Assembly: GCA_028751875.1 (NCBI GenBank)
Contig: CM054158.1
Location: 14,931,595-14,995,594, forward strand
DNA: 64,000 nucleotides
From: Rapana venosa
Taxonomy: Eukaryota > Mollusca > Gastropoda > Neogastropoda > Muricidae
Direction: 5' to 3'
Positions within the stretch are counted from its first letter, which is position 1, and every line of letters starts with the position of its first letter. Below the pieces are notes generated by a model, which worked only from the letters and a program-made list of their open reading frames with translations, was not told the origin of the DNA and made no database searches. The translations under genes and the position numbers were made by a program. Of the stretch, positions 1 through 12,000 are shown in pieces.

Positions 1-1369
1 AAACTGTCAACTTTGACTCTATACAGTCTATGGCAGGCAAAAGCCATTCTGTGTAAGTGACATGTAGGCCTAAGAAGTCTTGTAGGATAGTTTCAAGTAT
101 TAAGGTAGCCTAGCCTACAGCAAGAAAAATTCTTTGACAGAGGTGAGTTTTGATGGATACAGTTTGAATTTGAATATGTTGGATGCTTCACCCTGAGGAG
201 TCACCTAGGGTAGTCCTGAACTGTCATACTACTAGTGGTAGTAGTAGCACACACACACACACACACAGACACTGTCACAGTGACACAACACACACACACA
301 CACACATGGTGATGGGTGATTGTTGTTATAATTGTATTCTATTATAATAATCATTATCATTGTCTTATTTGACTTATCTTGCTTGTTTGATAGTTATTGT
401 GTGAATATATTATTTTTAAAAAGCTATTATTTAAAGAGTATGAGCCCATGTAAGCAATATTGTCAGTAATGACAATGAATGCCTAGTATTTTCTGACGTT
501 TTGTTCCTGTACCTTTTTATTATCTAAAGTATAAACGTGAAAGAATGAATGAAACAGTAGGTAAAGTAATTTGTTTGTCCTGACGAGTGACATTTTATGA
601 TTTTCTTTTTTTTTTTTTAATTCTTAAAACATTCTTTATTGAAGTGTGTGTGTGTACATGAGCGCGCACAGGCATAGGGGCGCAGGTTTGTATGAGTATG
701 CATGTCCGTGTACATGTATAATTATGTATATGTGTGTAAATTGTATTTTTCAATGTATTGTCTTATAAATTTTCCTCTTTTTACTGGTTTAATTTAATGG
801 TAAAGGATGCAATAATGTAGTATTTCAGTATAATCATTAAGAAATTTGTTCTTAGATAGATGGCTTGATGAAAAAAAGCAAATGCATTGCTTAGGCTATT
901 CAATGTACCATCTGGAAATAAAATTTTGACTTGACTTGACACTTGTTAACTAGATCAACACTGTTTTGAATGCTTTCATAGTCAATTTTGTGTGTGTGAG
1001 GGCAGGTTGAAAAAAGTTGTGTAAACTTAAACCTTTTTCTAGGTAGCGGCATATATATATGAGACTGTGACAAAAGGTGGCCGTTCAATACCTTATGTTT
1101 GTCCATCAGTAATAATATGTTTTCCCTGATGCAGCTGTCTGATTGTTTTGTGTTTCCTGCTTTCAGTAATGGTCATAGAGATACATAAGATAAAACTAAA
1201 CACAATGTCCTGTACATTAAGAAAAAAATAATAGTAAATGCCCCCAAATGCTCATATTTTTGCAAAGGGAAGTTGACAGTGTATTGACATGGTTGATTTG
1301 AACTTTAAAATCAGTTAGAATAATAATCAGGGAATGTTTCTACACAGAAGTGAGCCTCCCACACACATA
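1..1369. other. Non-coding flank, no gene recognised
   Basis: AT-rich sequence with no open frame that looks coding. It contains two (AC)n tracts around 249-267 and 287-306, a T run near 607-619 and short GT-rich stretches near 643-740. It is probably 5' flank or an upstream intron of the PARP-like gene that begins near 3787, but nothing in the sequence proves this. Confidence 0.5.
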
Positions 1370-1650
1370 GTATGTTCTTTCAAGCCAGAAGGCCCATAGA
1401 GCCGGAGCTTATCCCGGTTTCTGTAGCGTTAAGCGAACTGATGGTTTTTCACCACCCCTGTGACAGGACGCTAGTCTGTCGCCAGATACTTCCCCAGCAG
1501 AGCTGGTACCCACTTGTACACCTGGGTGGAGTGAGGAAAATTGGAGTAAAGTGTCTTTCCCAAGGACACAACACCGAGCCGAGCGGGGATCGAACCCGCG
1601 ACCTCTGGATCACGAGTTGACCGCCTAAACCACTCGACCACGGTGCCTCC
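1370..1650 (-). mobile_element. SINE-A, tRNA-derived retroposon with target duplication
   Basis: On the minus strand this reads as a tRNA-like head with an A box (TGGTTGAGTGG type) and a B box (GGTTCGATCCC). A body with the ccttgggaaagacactttac motif follows, and the end reads ttctggcttgaaagaacatac. It is flanked by a perfect 14-base duplication, ctcccacacacata, at 1356-1369 and 1651-1664. The same element lies on the plus strand at 15093-15376. Open frames on both strands here are incidental. The tRNA head and duplications make a Pol III-type, LINE-mobilised retroposon very likely; the partner LINE is unknown. Confidence 0.88.
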
Positions 1651-1730
1651 CTCCCACACACATAAGTTGATAAAAAATAATCTACAAAATTTTGATTGAC
1701 AGTTGTGACGCCAAATCAAATGTCCACAAT

Positions 1731-1990
1731 ATTAATAATAATAATAATAATAATAAATGGAATTTATATAGCGCTATATCTTGCAAAGACAAATCAAAGC
1801 GCGTGCATTCAACCTAATCTTACACAGTCATGCAATCAATGATAAATAATCAATAGTTCAAACAGATATTTACAAACATGGTGCGCTGCAGACAAAATCT
1901 ATGAAATAAAATGTAAATAGTCAAATGTTTTTCAAAAGCACACACACACTCACACAGGTTAGCAGGGTGATAGGGCATGGGTTAGTGAAG
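1731..1990 (-). repeat. Probable SINE/LINE 3' end with (AAT)n tail
   Basis: An (AAT)n tract (1731-1756) is followed by aatttatatagcgctatat and then caaatcaaagcgcgtgc. On the minus strand this is a sequence ending in gcgctatataaattccatt plus (ATT)n, a layout common at the 3' ends of animal SINEs and short LINE fragments. The body cannot be traced reliably past about 1990. Confidence 0.45.
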
Positions 1991-3786
1991 GTGGGATAGC
2001 TCTGATATGAAACAGAAGTGGGGGGGGGGGGGGGGGAATCTTAGGTTTGAAATAAATATATTATAATAATGATATATATAATATTATTGGGATGTGTAAT
2101 CATCTGTATTGAATTTCTTTGTTTCCCAGTCCATATTTTTACACTCCTGTTAGTCTAAATCACCTGTTTTAAGAATGAATAGGTTTTGTTCATCTCTAAT
2201 TTCTGTTTAAAGACTGAAAAATGGAAAATTGTATCTTACATCTAAAATGCATGTCCATTCATAACAACAGTGGACTTCTCAATTTTTAAAAAAGTGAAAA
2301 AGTTTACAGTTTCCAATTTGCACATATATATGAAAGTTGCTATTATGCAATTTTAAAAAGGCTGGTCTTCCTGTACAGCCATGCTGTGAGAAAGAAGAAA
2401 AGGAAAATGAACACCAAATGTCCACTTAACAGAAATCATAACAACTGTCAAATTAGTCAGAAAATATGCTTATATATAAACTTTGTACCAGCTTCTGCGG
2501 TTTGCTTTTTATACAGTTTTAAGCAACATAGTTTTTAAATGGAAATAAAACTAGTTCAGTATAATTTCCAGGTGTACATTTATTATTTTGGGCTGTCGTT
2601 ACTTTGAGCATGTCCAGCATAACAACCATCAGATGGATCCATTAATAAAAATCTTTACCAGTGCAAAGTTAGACCAGCAAAAGATATTAATTTTATTACC
2701 TTTGACCTTCTTTTCAAAGTTAAAAGACTATTTCAGGGTTGTACTTATCTGGTAATTTTGTTGCTTGCTGAAATCTTAAGATTTGAAGCTGAAATATATC
2801 CACCCCTACTGTGTAACAACTGTCAGATGAAAGTTCGGTCTTGCAGTTATTTAACTTTTCTTCAATCTTTTTCATGTGTATTTATGCTGAACACAATAAA
2901 GAAAATATTTTTTGATCATCTGAAAAATTGTTTGAGCTATTTGTCCTTATTCAGCATGTTTGACAGGTAACATACTCCAGGACATGCTTCTTGAAGTAAA
3001 TTAAAGTACTAATTTATTTTTTAAAATAAAAATTCAATGCATATCACAAACTTAGTTTATACTCTAACCTCAAGAATACATTAATGCTCAGTTGCATAGT
3101 GATATTAGTAAAAATTCAGTACTTTACATGTCCAGCATACCAACTGTCAGACATTGGTGAACATGCGTTATCAGCCTGATATCTCATGACTGAAAGCCTC
3201 TGTTATCTTCTCGCATATGAAATTCTGAAGAACAATCATTACTCTTTCAACCCACAAAACTGTTTCTGCAAAAAAAGAGAAATAAAAATATTGAGCTACT
3301 GTGTTAATTAAAAAGACAACACGGAAGAAGAGTCATGACTTTGACAGACTTTGTAAAGTCCTTCAGGCTTTTCAAAAGTCAGGAGGGATAGGCTAGATCT
3401 GATTTTTTGGGGTACTATAGTATGACAAGGGTTAATTACAAGCTCTTTTCCAGGCTCTTTTCTCTTCTTTCTCTCACCCCCTAGGGTGCGAAGTGCCTAG
3501 TCTCCTGCTGTAGGCTACTGTGCTTGTCTCGTTTCAGCCTAGCTGAGGTCAGGTCTGCCCACTGGCCTCAGCCAACACATTCCCACCTCAGAGTTTTCAA
3601 GTCATTTAATCATTGTACACGTTGCATGCTGGGTATGCTTGTGTTTCCATAATCCAGCTGAACTCTGACATGAATTACCCTAGAGTTTAACATGCATAGT
3701 TGATCTTAATAAATAAACCCATACTTATATGATATGAAAATGTTCAAACTATATTGTCATAGCGTAACATTCATCTTATCTTCCCA
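1991..3786. other. Non-coding stretch with a G run and a scattered short motif
   Basis: No convincing coding frame. There is a G run near 2021-2037. A short motif close to atgtccagcataacaactgtcagat recurs imperfectly near 2250, 2420, 2610, 2806 and 3125. A polypyrimidine tract ending in cttcccag (3779-3786) forms the 3' splice site of the next exon. Confidence 0.5.
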
Positions 3787-4000
3787 GAACAGAAGACTGA
3801 CAAGAATGGCTACAGCTGAAGTGGAGACCAGGACAGCAGCACCTACAGAGCCTGAGGACTCTGCTGTGAAGAAGGATGCAGATCAGGACCACGGGCTCGT
3901 CCCCAGTGATGGTGGGCTCAGAGATATGATGCAGTGTTTCCAGACTCAACTGGATTTCGTCTCCTACCCAGACACATGGTTCAGGGAAACGCCCATGAAA
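3787..4000 (+). CDS. PARP-like gene, exon 1 of the visible model (start codon)
   Basis: The exon follows a strong acceptor (ttatcttcccag, ending 3786) and ends at 4000 before the donor gtaagg. The first ATG in frame after the acceptor is at 3806 (context caagaATGg), so 3787-3805 would be 5' UTR and a further upstream leader exon is implied. The 65 codons give an acidic, low-complexity leader (residues 1-40) and then TQLDFVSYPDTWFRETPMK, which resembles the start of a PARP catalytic domain. The exon ends in phase 0. The frame is also open upstream to 3734, but the strong splice site and lack of coding character argue against starting there. Confidence 0.7.
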
Positions 4001-4011
4001 GTAAGGGATCT

Positions 4012-4048
<37 letters not shown>

Positions 4049-7000
4049 CTTCCTGCCAAAAGGTCGTCATGAAAATAGGACAAGGGGGGTTGAAAACAAA
4101 GTAACTGGAAAACTTGAACCAAGTGCATTTCTCAAAAGGGGCACTCATGTGGAATTAACATGTGAGAGGAAAAGATAGTTTGACATTTAGTTTTAGAGAA
4201 AATAGCATTTAGAATTTTATTGCACTGGTTTGTCGCACCTCAGTGATTACCACCAACTACCTAATTAAGTCTGTTTTTTTATATGTTTGTATAACAAAAA
4301 TGAATATATTTGAGAAGAGTATGTTCATATCAATGTGTATGACCAGAAAATTTTTTCCTTCAAATAATTGATGGGTCATGGGAAGCTCTTTGTGTGGTAA
4401 TCAGTGAAGTGCGACATCCAACAGTTTTTTTCAGTTTTCTACTAATAACATGGGATAACATATACTGTTTTGTGTTCCATGTAACACATCATATATACAA
4501 TAAGATCACACCACAGACTCAATTTATGTCAATCTTTTTTATTTCAAAGAGGAAAATGCAAAAACCAACAAATATGTCGCACATCAGTATTACGCCAAAA
4601 CACTACATGACCTACAATTCATACCTGTTTCAATCAAAAATGCTCTCCTGCACCGATGTTTTCTTGTTTCTCACATAAAACACGTGAATCCACTTATAAA
4701 CATGTCTATAGAAATGGAAAAAAACCCAACTTACACATTAGAATGTGATGGGAGTTGGGGACAGTAGGCAACACATTACTTTCAAAGATGATCAGACCCA
4801 AGAAATAAAGTGAAGTAAGTTTGAACAATAGCAATAAAATGTATTTTAAAAAATTATTGATCAAAACTTTCACTATATTTTTACAATGAACCAAAGAAAT
4901 ACAACCCCCCCCCCCCAAAAAAAAAAGAAGCACAATGGTAAAAATGTAACCACATTAGTGGCAAAACACACTATAAAATGTCTGACATAATATGCTTTCT
5001 CCTAGTATCAGAAGTAATTACTAGTGCTTGACAGAAAATTATCAAACATTCAGTGCATCAGTGGTTTGGGGTTTTTTAATAGCAAGGGAAATAGTCTGGT
5101 ATTGGTTTACACACCAAAACAAACAAACAAACAAAAAGAAGAATTTCTCGATTTTCTCTCTGTATGCTCGGCATCTTTCAGCATTGGAAAGCTTCCCGGC
5201 CTTCTTCATTGGAACCCTGGCCATCCTGAAATAGATTTTAAAGAAAAAAATGTCATTACATTTCTTCTGAAGTTTCAGAAAGCCCTAATGTTATTCAGTT
5301 AATTTCATAAGCTACTATGTAATATACTGTGCAGGTTTTGAACAAGTTTGTATTTATATATCATATACTATTAAATTATTTTGTGTATAAATATTAAACA
5401 CAGATATAAAGATAATTTTCAGCATACATCCTGTGTATCTTAAAACCATAAAAAGGATGTAATACCTGTAAGAATATACTGTTTGGGCTCTGAGCCATCT
5501 AATGTAAAATTGTCTAACTTGTAACAAAATGTTCAGTTTTTATCTTTCATTCTGCTTTGAGTCATGAAGTCTGTCTTTTTATTTGTTACAAAACATGCTA
5601 CCATATCTTTAAAATGTTTTCACAGCAGATTTGCTAAGAAATGTTATAACTGAACTCTAATTTTACACACTACCTTTTTAATCACATATCAGTATTACAC
5701 ACAATGTCTAGGTCATACCTCATGTTTACTCTAAAAACATACTCATATCAAACCTGATGAAATATTCAGCACGTCAAAGTGATACTTTGGATATTATATG
5801 CAAGACTGAGCTTTTTTTAAAAACAAATCATCAAAAACTATTTTTATAAAACATTTGAACAAACCAGAACTGTAGGAAACTAAACAATATTTTTCACAAT
5901 TGATCAATATCTGCATAGGGCAAGAGCATTCCTATCAGTATCACAAACCCAACTACCCATGGCCCTACATACAAATAACACTGTACTATTTAACAAAATA
6001 ATGTAAAATAAAATCTAAAGCAAGTATTTTTGTAATACTAGCAAAAGCTGCAAAATTTGATTGCACATCATGCTTACAACAATCCCCTTTGTGTAATCAA
6101 AGAAGAAAAACTCTTTTTATCAAATCTGACCTCCAGCTTATTCTTTCAACTCTCTCAGTCTCTCTTTAGGCACACAAAAACAAATAAAATTTGTTTTTTA
6201 AATCACTCTTTACAGATCATAACTTGAAAAAACTTTAAAAAAACATTCTAAAAATACACGTCGCACATCATCAGTGATCGCATATCTTGATTACACTAAA
6301 CGGTTTGGTGTAAACAGAGAAAAAAATTATCTGGTTCATCATAAAATTGCCAAATCATCTATGTCATTGGTCTCATAGACAGTTCAGATCACATGTTTTT
6401 TTCTTATTAACGAACGATCTTCATTTTACACCATTATAACCCCCCAAAGTGAGTTAATGTCACAAAAATAAGGGTCGCAGGTCATTTTATCTACTAAATG
6501 GTCGTACGTCAGCTTACTATTACTGAGTACCACTCACCTTTTCGAAGTTGTTGCTCTCCACGAACGATGCTTTCTGAAGGTTTAAATCACATGGTGGCTG
6601 TCACGTGACTAAATGGAAGTGTAGTAAACGTTTCAAAATTATCGTTTTTAATTTAGCGTTTTTATCACCAGATTTGTCGTACGTCAGTGATTACACCAAA
6701 AATCGGGTGGATGACAAAACTGCCATTGAAAAAGAAAACCGAATAGAAAATAAACCGGTTCTCATTTCCTGGTGTAGCTTCCTCATTGGTCAACCGAAAA
6801 TAGATCACAGGCAGCTCCTTTGTGCCCACGTTATCGCAGTTGACGATTCGAAAGTTCGGAGGTCGATGTGGAAATGTGATTACACCGAAGGTTATGTGCG
6901 ACCGCTTTATTTTTGAAATCGGTTTTCTTGTACCTGACACCTTTTTTGGTGCTCGTATCAGTTGCGTATGTTTGTTTGACTTTTCTTCTTTCTATTATTA

Positions 7001-7282
7001 AAAGAGAAGTAGTATTCCGACAGTACTTTGGCTCTGAACGAGTTTTGTTTGTCGATGGTGTAGCAGTGTCCGTTTTTGGGCGCCATTTTTTCTTGCAAAA
7101 ATGACATTTAAGCTTCAATTTCTCGGCAACCCTGTCCAATTATGCCTACATTTTATTTCTACTATATATTTAACTCTTTCACAACACCCACACAAAAAAA
7201 CAACAGTCAGATCTTTTCAGAAGCATTTTAATTTTTTTTTCAAAGAGACCACCCCTCTGGGTGACGACCTTTTGGCAGAAAG

Positions 7283-7319
<37 letters not shown>

Positions 7320-8937
7320 GTAATTCACGTTGGCCGAAGTGGAATACAGCTACCCTAATCATCATCATCATTAACCATTACACTTCAGTGGTGTGTAGGG
7401 CAGCAACAAAGTGCTTCCACTCCTGTCTATCCAGGGCCAACCTAGTCACTGATCCCCAAGAGTGCTGCATGGCCTTCATCTTACTTTCTACCGTTATCCT
7501 GCTGGTAGCTTCCTTTCGGCTTTGGCCATCAGCATTCATACCAGTCTCACTGGACCCCAGAGGTCCTTCGCACGCAAAAGTAGAAATTTTCTCTGTTGCT
7601 GTTTCGTAACTTCACTTCTTTTACTGGACAGGGTTGTTAGCCCTGTGCCCAACCCCCAACCAGGAGGAAGGGTCCCACCAAAGTCACCTCTTACGATATG
7701 CCTGGTTGGAGGGCAGGGATCCTATTCTTGCAATGCTCACTTTGCAAGCATTCCCGGTGAGTCCCACAGGGGTAGCTACCCTAATAGTGGGTTTAAAAAA
7801 GGTTGCATACGCAAAATCTCACAATATATAGATAGATAGATAGATAGATGAAAATGGCAATTTTACCTCAACTGTGTGCTTGAACTAGTTGAAGGGAGTT
7901 GGTGCCCAACAGAATTGTGGGTTAATATTAAGACAATATATATATATTAGTACGAATATATATAGGAATAAGTCATTGAATGATTGATGAATAGGATTTA
8001 CTGGTAAACTTTACGAGAAAGGTAAGTCTTCGGTAAAGGGTATAAAAATATGGATGACCCAAGTTTTGTTGTTGTTTTATTTTACTGGTATAAATTAGTG
8101 ATTTCAAAGGCGAAAATATATGTGTGCTGCCAAGAATACAAACAATCATGAAAGCCAGAAATTGTTTTAATCTAGCCTAAGGGATGTGACTTTTCTTTCC
8201 ATGCAGCAATGCTGATTGTTTCCTTTCTTCTGACTGAGTACTAGTGCTGTAAGGAGACAGTCTGTGATGGTGAAAAGTCTGAAGGTGATCACTTGGACTT
8301 TGGAGCAGATATATTAGTGACAGCGAATTTAGACACTTGTAAATAATCAATTCCTTTTCCGTCTAAAATCACTGAAAGTGAAACTGAAGATACCACTCTG
8401 GATGAAGAATAACTATGGCAGTCATTGTGCCTTTCAGTTGTTGCCTTTAAAAAAAACACTTTTTTTTTCTATTGTTATTTGTAGTGAGAGATTAAGACCT
8501 TACAGATGATATGTATAGTACAGTTTGTTCTGGTGTTAACTTTAATCATGATGATGGTGCCTGTGTGTATGTGAATTGTGATAGTTAAAAGTAAGGCTAT
8601 AAATGTGTATGTGTGTGTTGTGTGGTGATATTAATGATGATTGTGCCTGTTTATCAGCCAGTGCTCGGTGTAAAAGTGGACCTGAAGTCAAAGGAGGCCC
8701 AACAAATTTTAGACCGGATGCACAAGCACTCAAGAAACCTGAATGTCAATCTGGAGCCAGAGTATCATGGGTACCAGTGCACACTTACCATCGGAAAAAT
8801 TATCAGGATCCAAAATTGCAAGTTGTGGGCTCGCTACTACAGGTACTGGCATGGATTTATGAATGGGGGGAACTTAGGAAGCCTTTTGTGTCTTGGATCA
8901 GTTGGTCTGTTTTGAAACTATTGTCTGATGTATTTAT

Positions 8938-9002
<65 letters not shown>

Positions 9003-12000
9003 GACAAACTGAAAGAGTAGCAAATGAAATAAAAGTTAAATAAAATTAAAATGTCTTTTTAAAAAAGCGAAGGAAAACAAGTGCGTGTAACCAATACAAC
9101 TCTTTTGTCATTGCAAGAAAAGCCTCCACAATTTAGCTAATACAAAAAAAAAGTTAAATCACCATATAACTTTTTATGTACAGTTTTGGTGACACCTGTA
9201 CATTTGTGCAACCTGCCTCAAGGTTTGTCTTGTGGGTGAACCATCACTACAGGTTTCAGCAGAGGATGGGCTTACATATTCCTGGTACCTTAAGCCTTCA
9301 GGAGAAACACCTCTCAATTCAGAGGTGCTTTTGCTCTCACAGGATTAATGCAGTAATTCTGAAGCTAATGCTGCCACCAAGCATGGATTTTATGGAAAAG
9401 AAGGAAGATATACTGTAAAGTATTGCAAAAAATAGATAAGTGAAATATTTATGCTATTAATATGAAATCCTTGTGCCCAGTGATGCAGAAAATCATTTTA
9501 ATATACACCTGGAGTGGTCAGCTCTGCCCTGGCTTACCCAAACATTGTCAGATCATGTAGATCCCACAGGTAAAACATAAAGTTGAAAATATAGGATTAT
9601 AGGAGTTGCTCTCCAAACTTGGTAACTTGAAACTAAAATGTTGTATTTGAGTGAAGAATTAAAAACAAACTTTGGACTACAAATTTCTCTGGTTCCAACA
9701 TGCATTAATTTTGTATCATGTAGAATCTTATTCATGATCTTTTAATAAAAATCAGTATTGCACTTGCACTGTCTTGTGGTTTGACATGGGGGATCTTGTG
9801 TGTGTCCTGTGCATCACAGTGGGACAAGCATGGACTTGTACAAAACTATTTAAAGCAGTTTAAGAATTATTTGCATTTAAGAATAAATTACAAGATATGA
9901 AGAAATAAAGGAAAATATACACTTCATAAGTACTAATAATTGTGCGCTATACATGTCCACTGTAATTATGTCACATTGCAATTCACTTGACATCACTGTC
10001 TGAACTTTTCTGTGGATCCCAAATTTTCATACTTTTCCAATATACTGCTAATCATGTTGCTAGTAATGTCAAGTCTGAACAATGTGCCAAGCATCATCAT
10101 TAAAGTAATAAAGTGTGAGCTATCAGTAATAATTTGCAGCTTTTTTTGTGTGTTACAGTATGTAAACTTTATATTACATGTGATTGTGGACCATGTCTCA
10201 ACAAGAGACAGCAGATTTCAGTTTTTGCGCCAGCTGTCCGTTTTTCAGCAACAGATTTCAATGAGTGATTTTGGTCCATATTTCAGCAAAAGATTTCAGT
10301 GATTGTGGTCCATGTTTCAGCAAGAGTAAAGACACAAAAACTAGATTTCAGTGATTTGTGACTTGTGGTCCAAGTTTCAGAGGGAGACCGGTCAATCATT
10401 CATTTGATTTAACATGCCAGCCAAGACATTGAGTAGCAGTTGGACTCTCGCTGTTTCAGGCAGAAACAGAAGATGGAGAGGAAGTGGGGAAGAGGGGAAG
10501 TGGAGGAACAGAGACTGTTCCACGGCACACACCCTACCAACATCGACAGCATCTGTGAACATGGCTTCCTCACGGACAGGCCAATGGAAAATGGCTCTTT
10601 CATAGGGAAAGGTGAGATTTTGATGAGTCATTTTCTTTTTAGGAATTCGTTGGTTTTGTTAACAGGTCAGCAGGGGTCTTTCTAAATAATTCACCATAGA
10701 TATACTTGACTTCCCGTTTGACTCCTTGAGGAGTTGGTGGGGTTCTCAGGCATTCGCAGAAATGGGGGGGGCAGGGAGGGGGGGGGAGTTAAATCATGAA
10801 AACTGGTTAAGGAATGTAACTCTTCCATGTCAATTACTTCCCTTCTCAGCGTTACATCACAAGTCATCACTAGGTAGCAAGTGAACTCCCTCTGTTGAAG
10901 AAGGGGACGCACTCCCAAAATCTTGTCGCACACTTAAAACCCATTCTGCCTGTAAAAAGAGAACAGCCAATTCGGTCTGGTGGGAACAGATAACTTTCAA
11001 AAAACGCATGCATACTGATGTCATGTTTACACATCATCCCTGGAGTTGGCATGCAGCTACTTTAATGATCACTTGGTGGACACAGTCCCATAGCAAAAAA
11101 AACCACCCCAAAATCTTAACCCTAGTAGCGCTGAATATGCAGCAACAAGCCTCACTTCTATTGGCTGAATTAACATTGGCTAGCATTGTTTTGGAGCAGG
11201 GTGGGCTCAAACAACCCTTGATATTGATATATAAAACTGAATTAAATGTGTTAAGCTATATATGACTGGAAAGAACAGATAATATGCTTTTAAATGAGCG
11301 TAATTTTATAATAGTGTGTAGTGATTATGATTATGTAAAAAAAATAAAAAAATAAAAATCGTGTGCGCACTACTGATCACTGTTCCTTCGTCAGGGCCCC
11401 GGATCAATTTTAACACGATAAGCAAAGTTCTTGCGGTGCATAAATGTCATGATTAGGTAAACACTATTTCTTGACATTAGTTTTAAAAAAATAAGGAGTT
11501 TGTATCGCTTTATCGGTCACCAAATACTCGGAAAAGTTCAGCGAAAGGATCGACGCCATCACGACCGTCATGGTGGAATGTGCGAAGTGGTACTTTCTAT
11601 GACGAAAATACAAAGATCGCTTGATTTCATGTGATGCAAAGTATTCAGCAGCATAGCGATTTGACTCAACAACAGTTATTTCGAAGCCTCGTTGCATCAA
11701 AATAAAGTAAAACAATCTGTGACGTTGAAATCGCCGAGTAGCGAAGAAGTCCATCCAGCAAAACTAGCACCGCTCGATTCAGTCCGATCGCGATCGATTT
11801 TTACCAAGTTTTTCAAAAATATTCCACAATCCTTACCTCATCGTCTCTCTCATTGTTTATTTCAACCAAATCCAGCCTCTAAGAGTCCTCCTCGCTGTCA
11901 ATATTGTAAAAAAGCTCGAAAAACGCTTGAAGAAATTCTAGTGCAAACACTGGCCGCCATTTTTGTTGAAGACGATCTCGGCTGGTCCGAAAAAAATAAA

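Noticed and set aside
1372..1719. Open frames of 70-82 codons on both strands at 1.4-1.7 kb, repeated at 15.1-15.4 kb
   Set aside because: They lie inside the two SINE-A copies and are a property of that SINE.
9176..9418. Extra PARP exon in intron 2
   Set aside because: No PARP motif, and exon 2 already joins exon 3 in phase.
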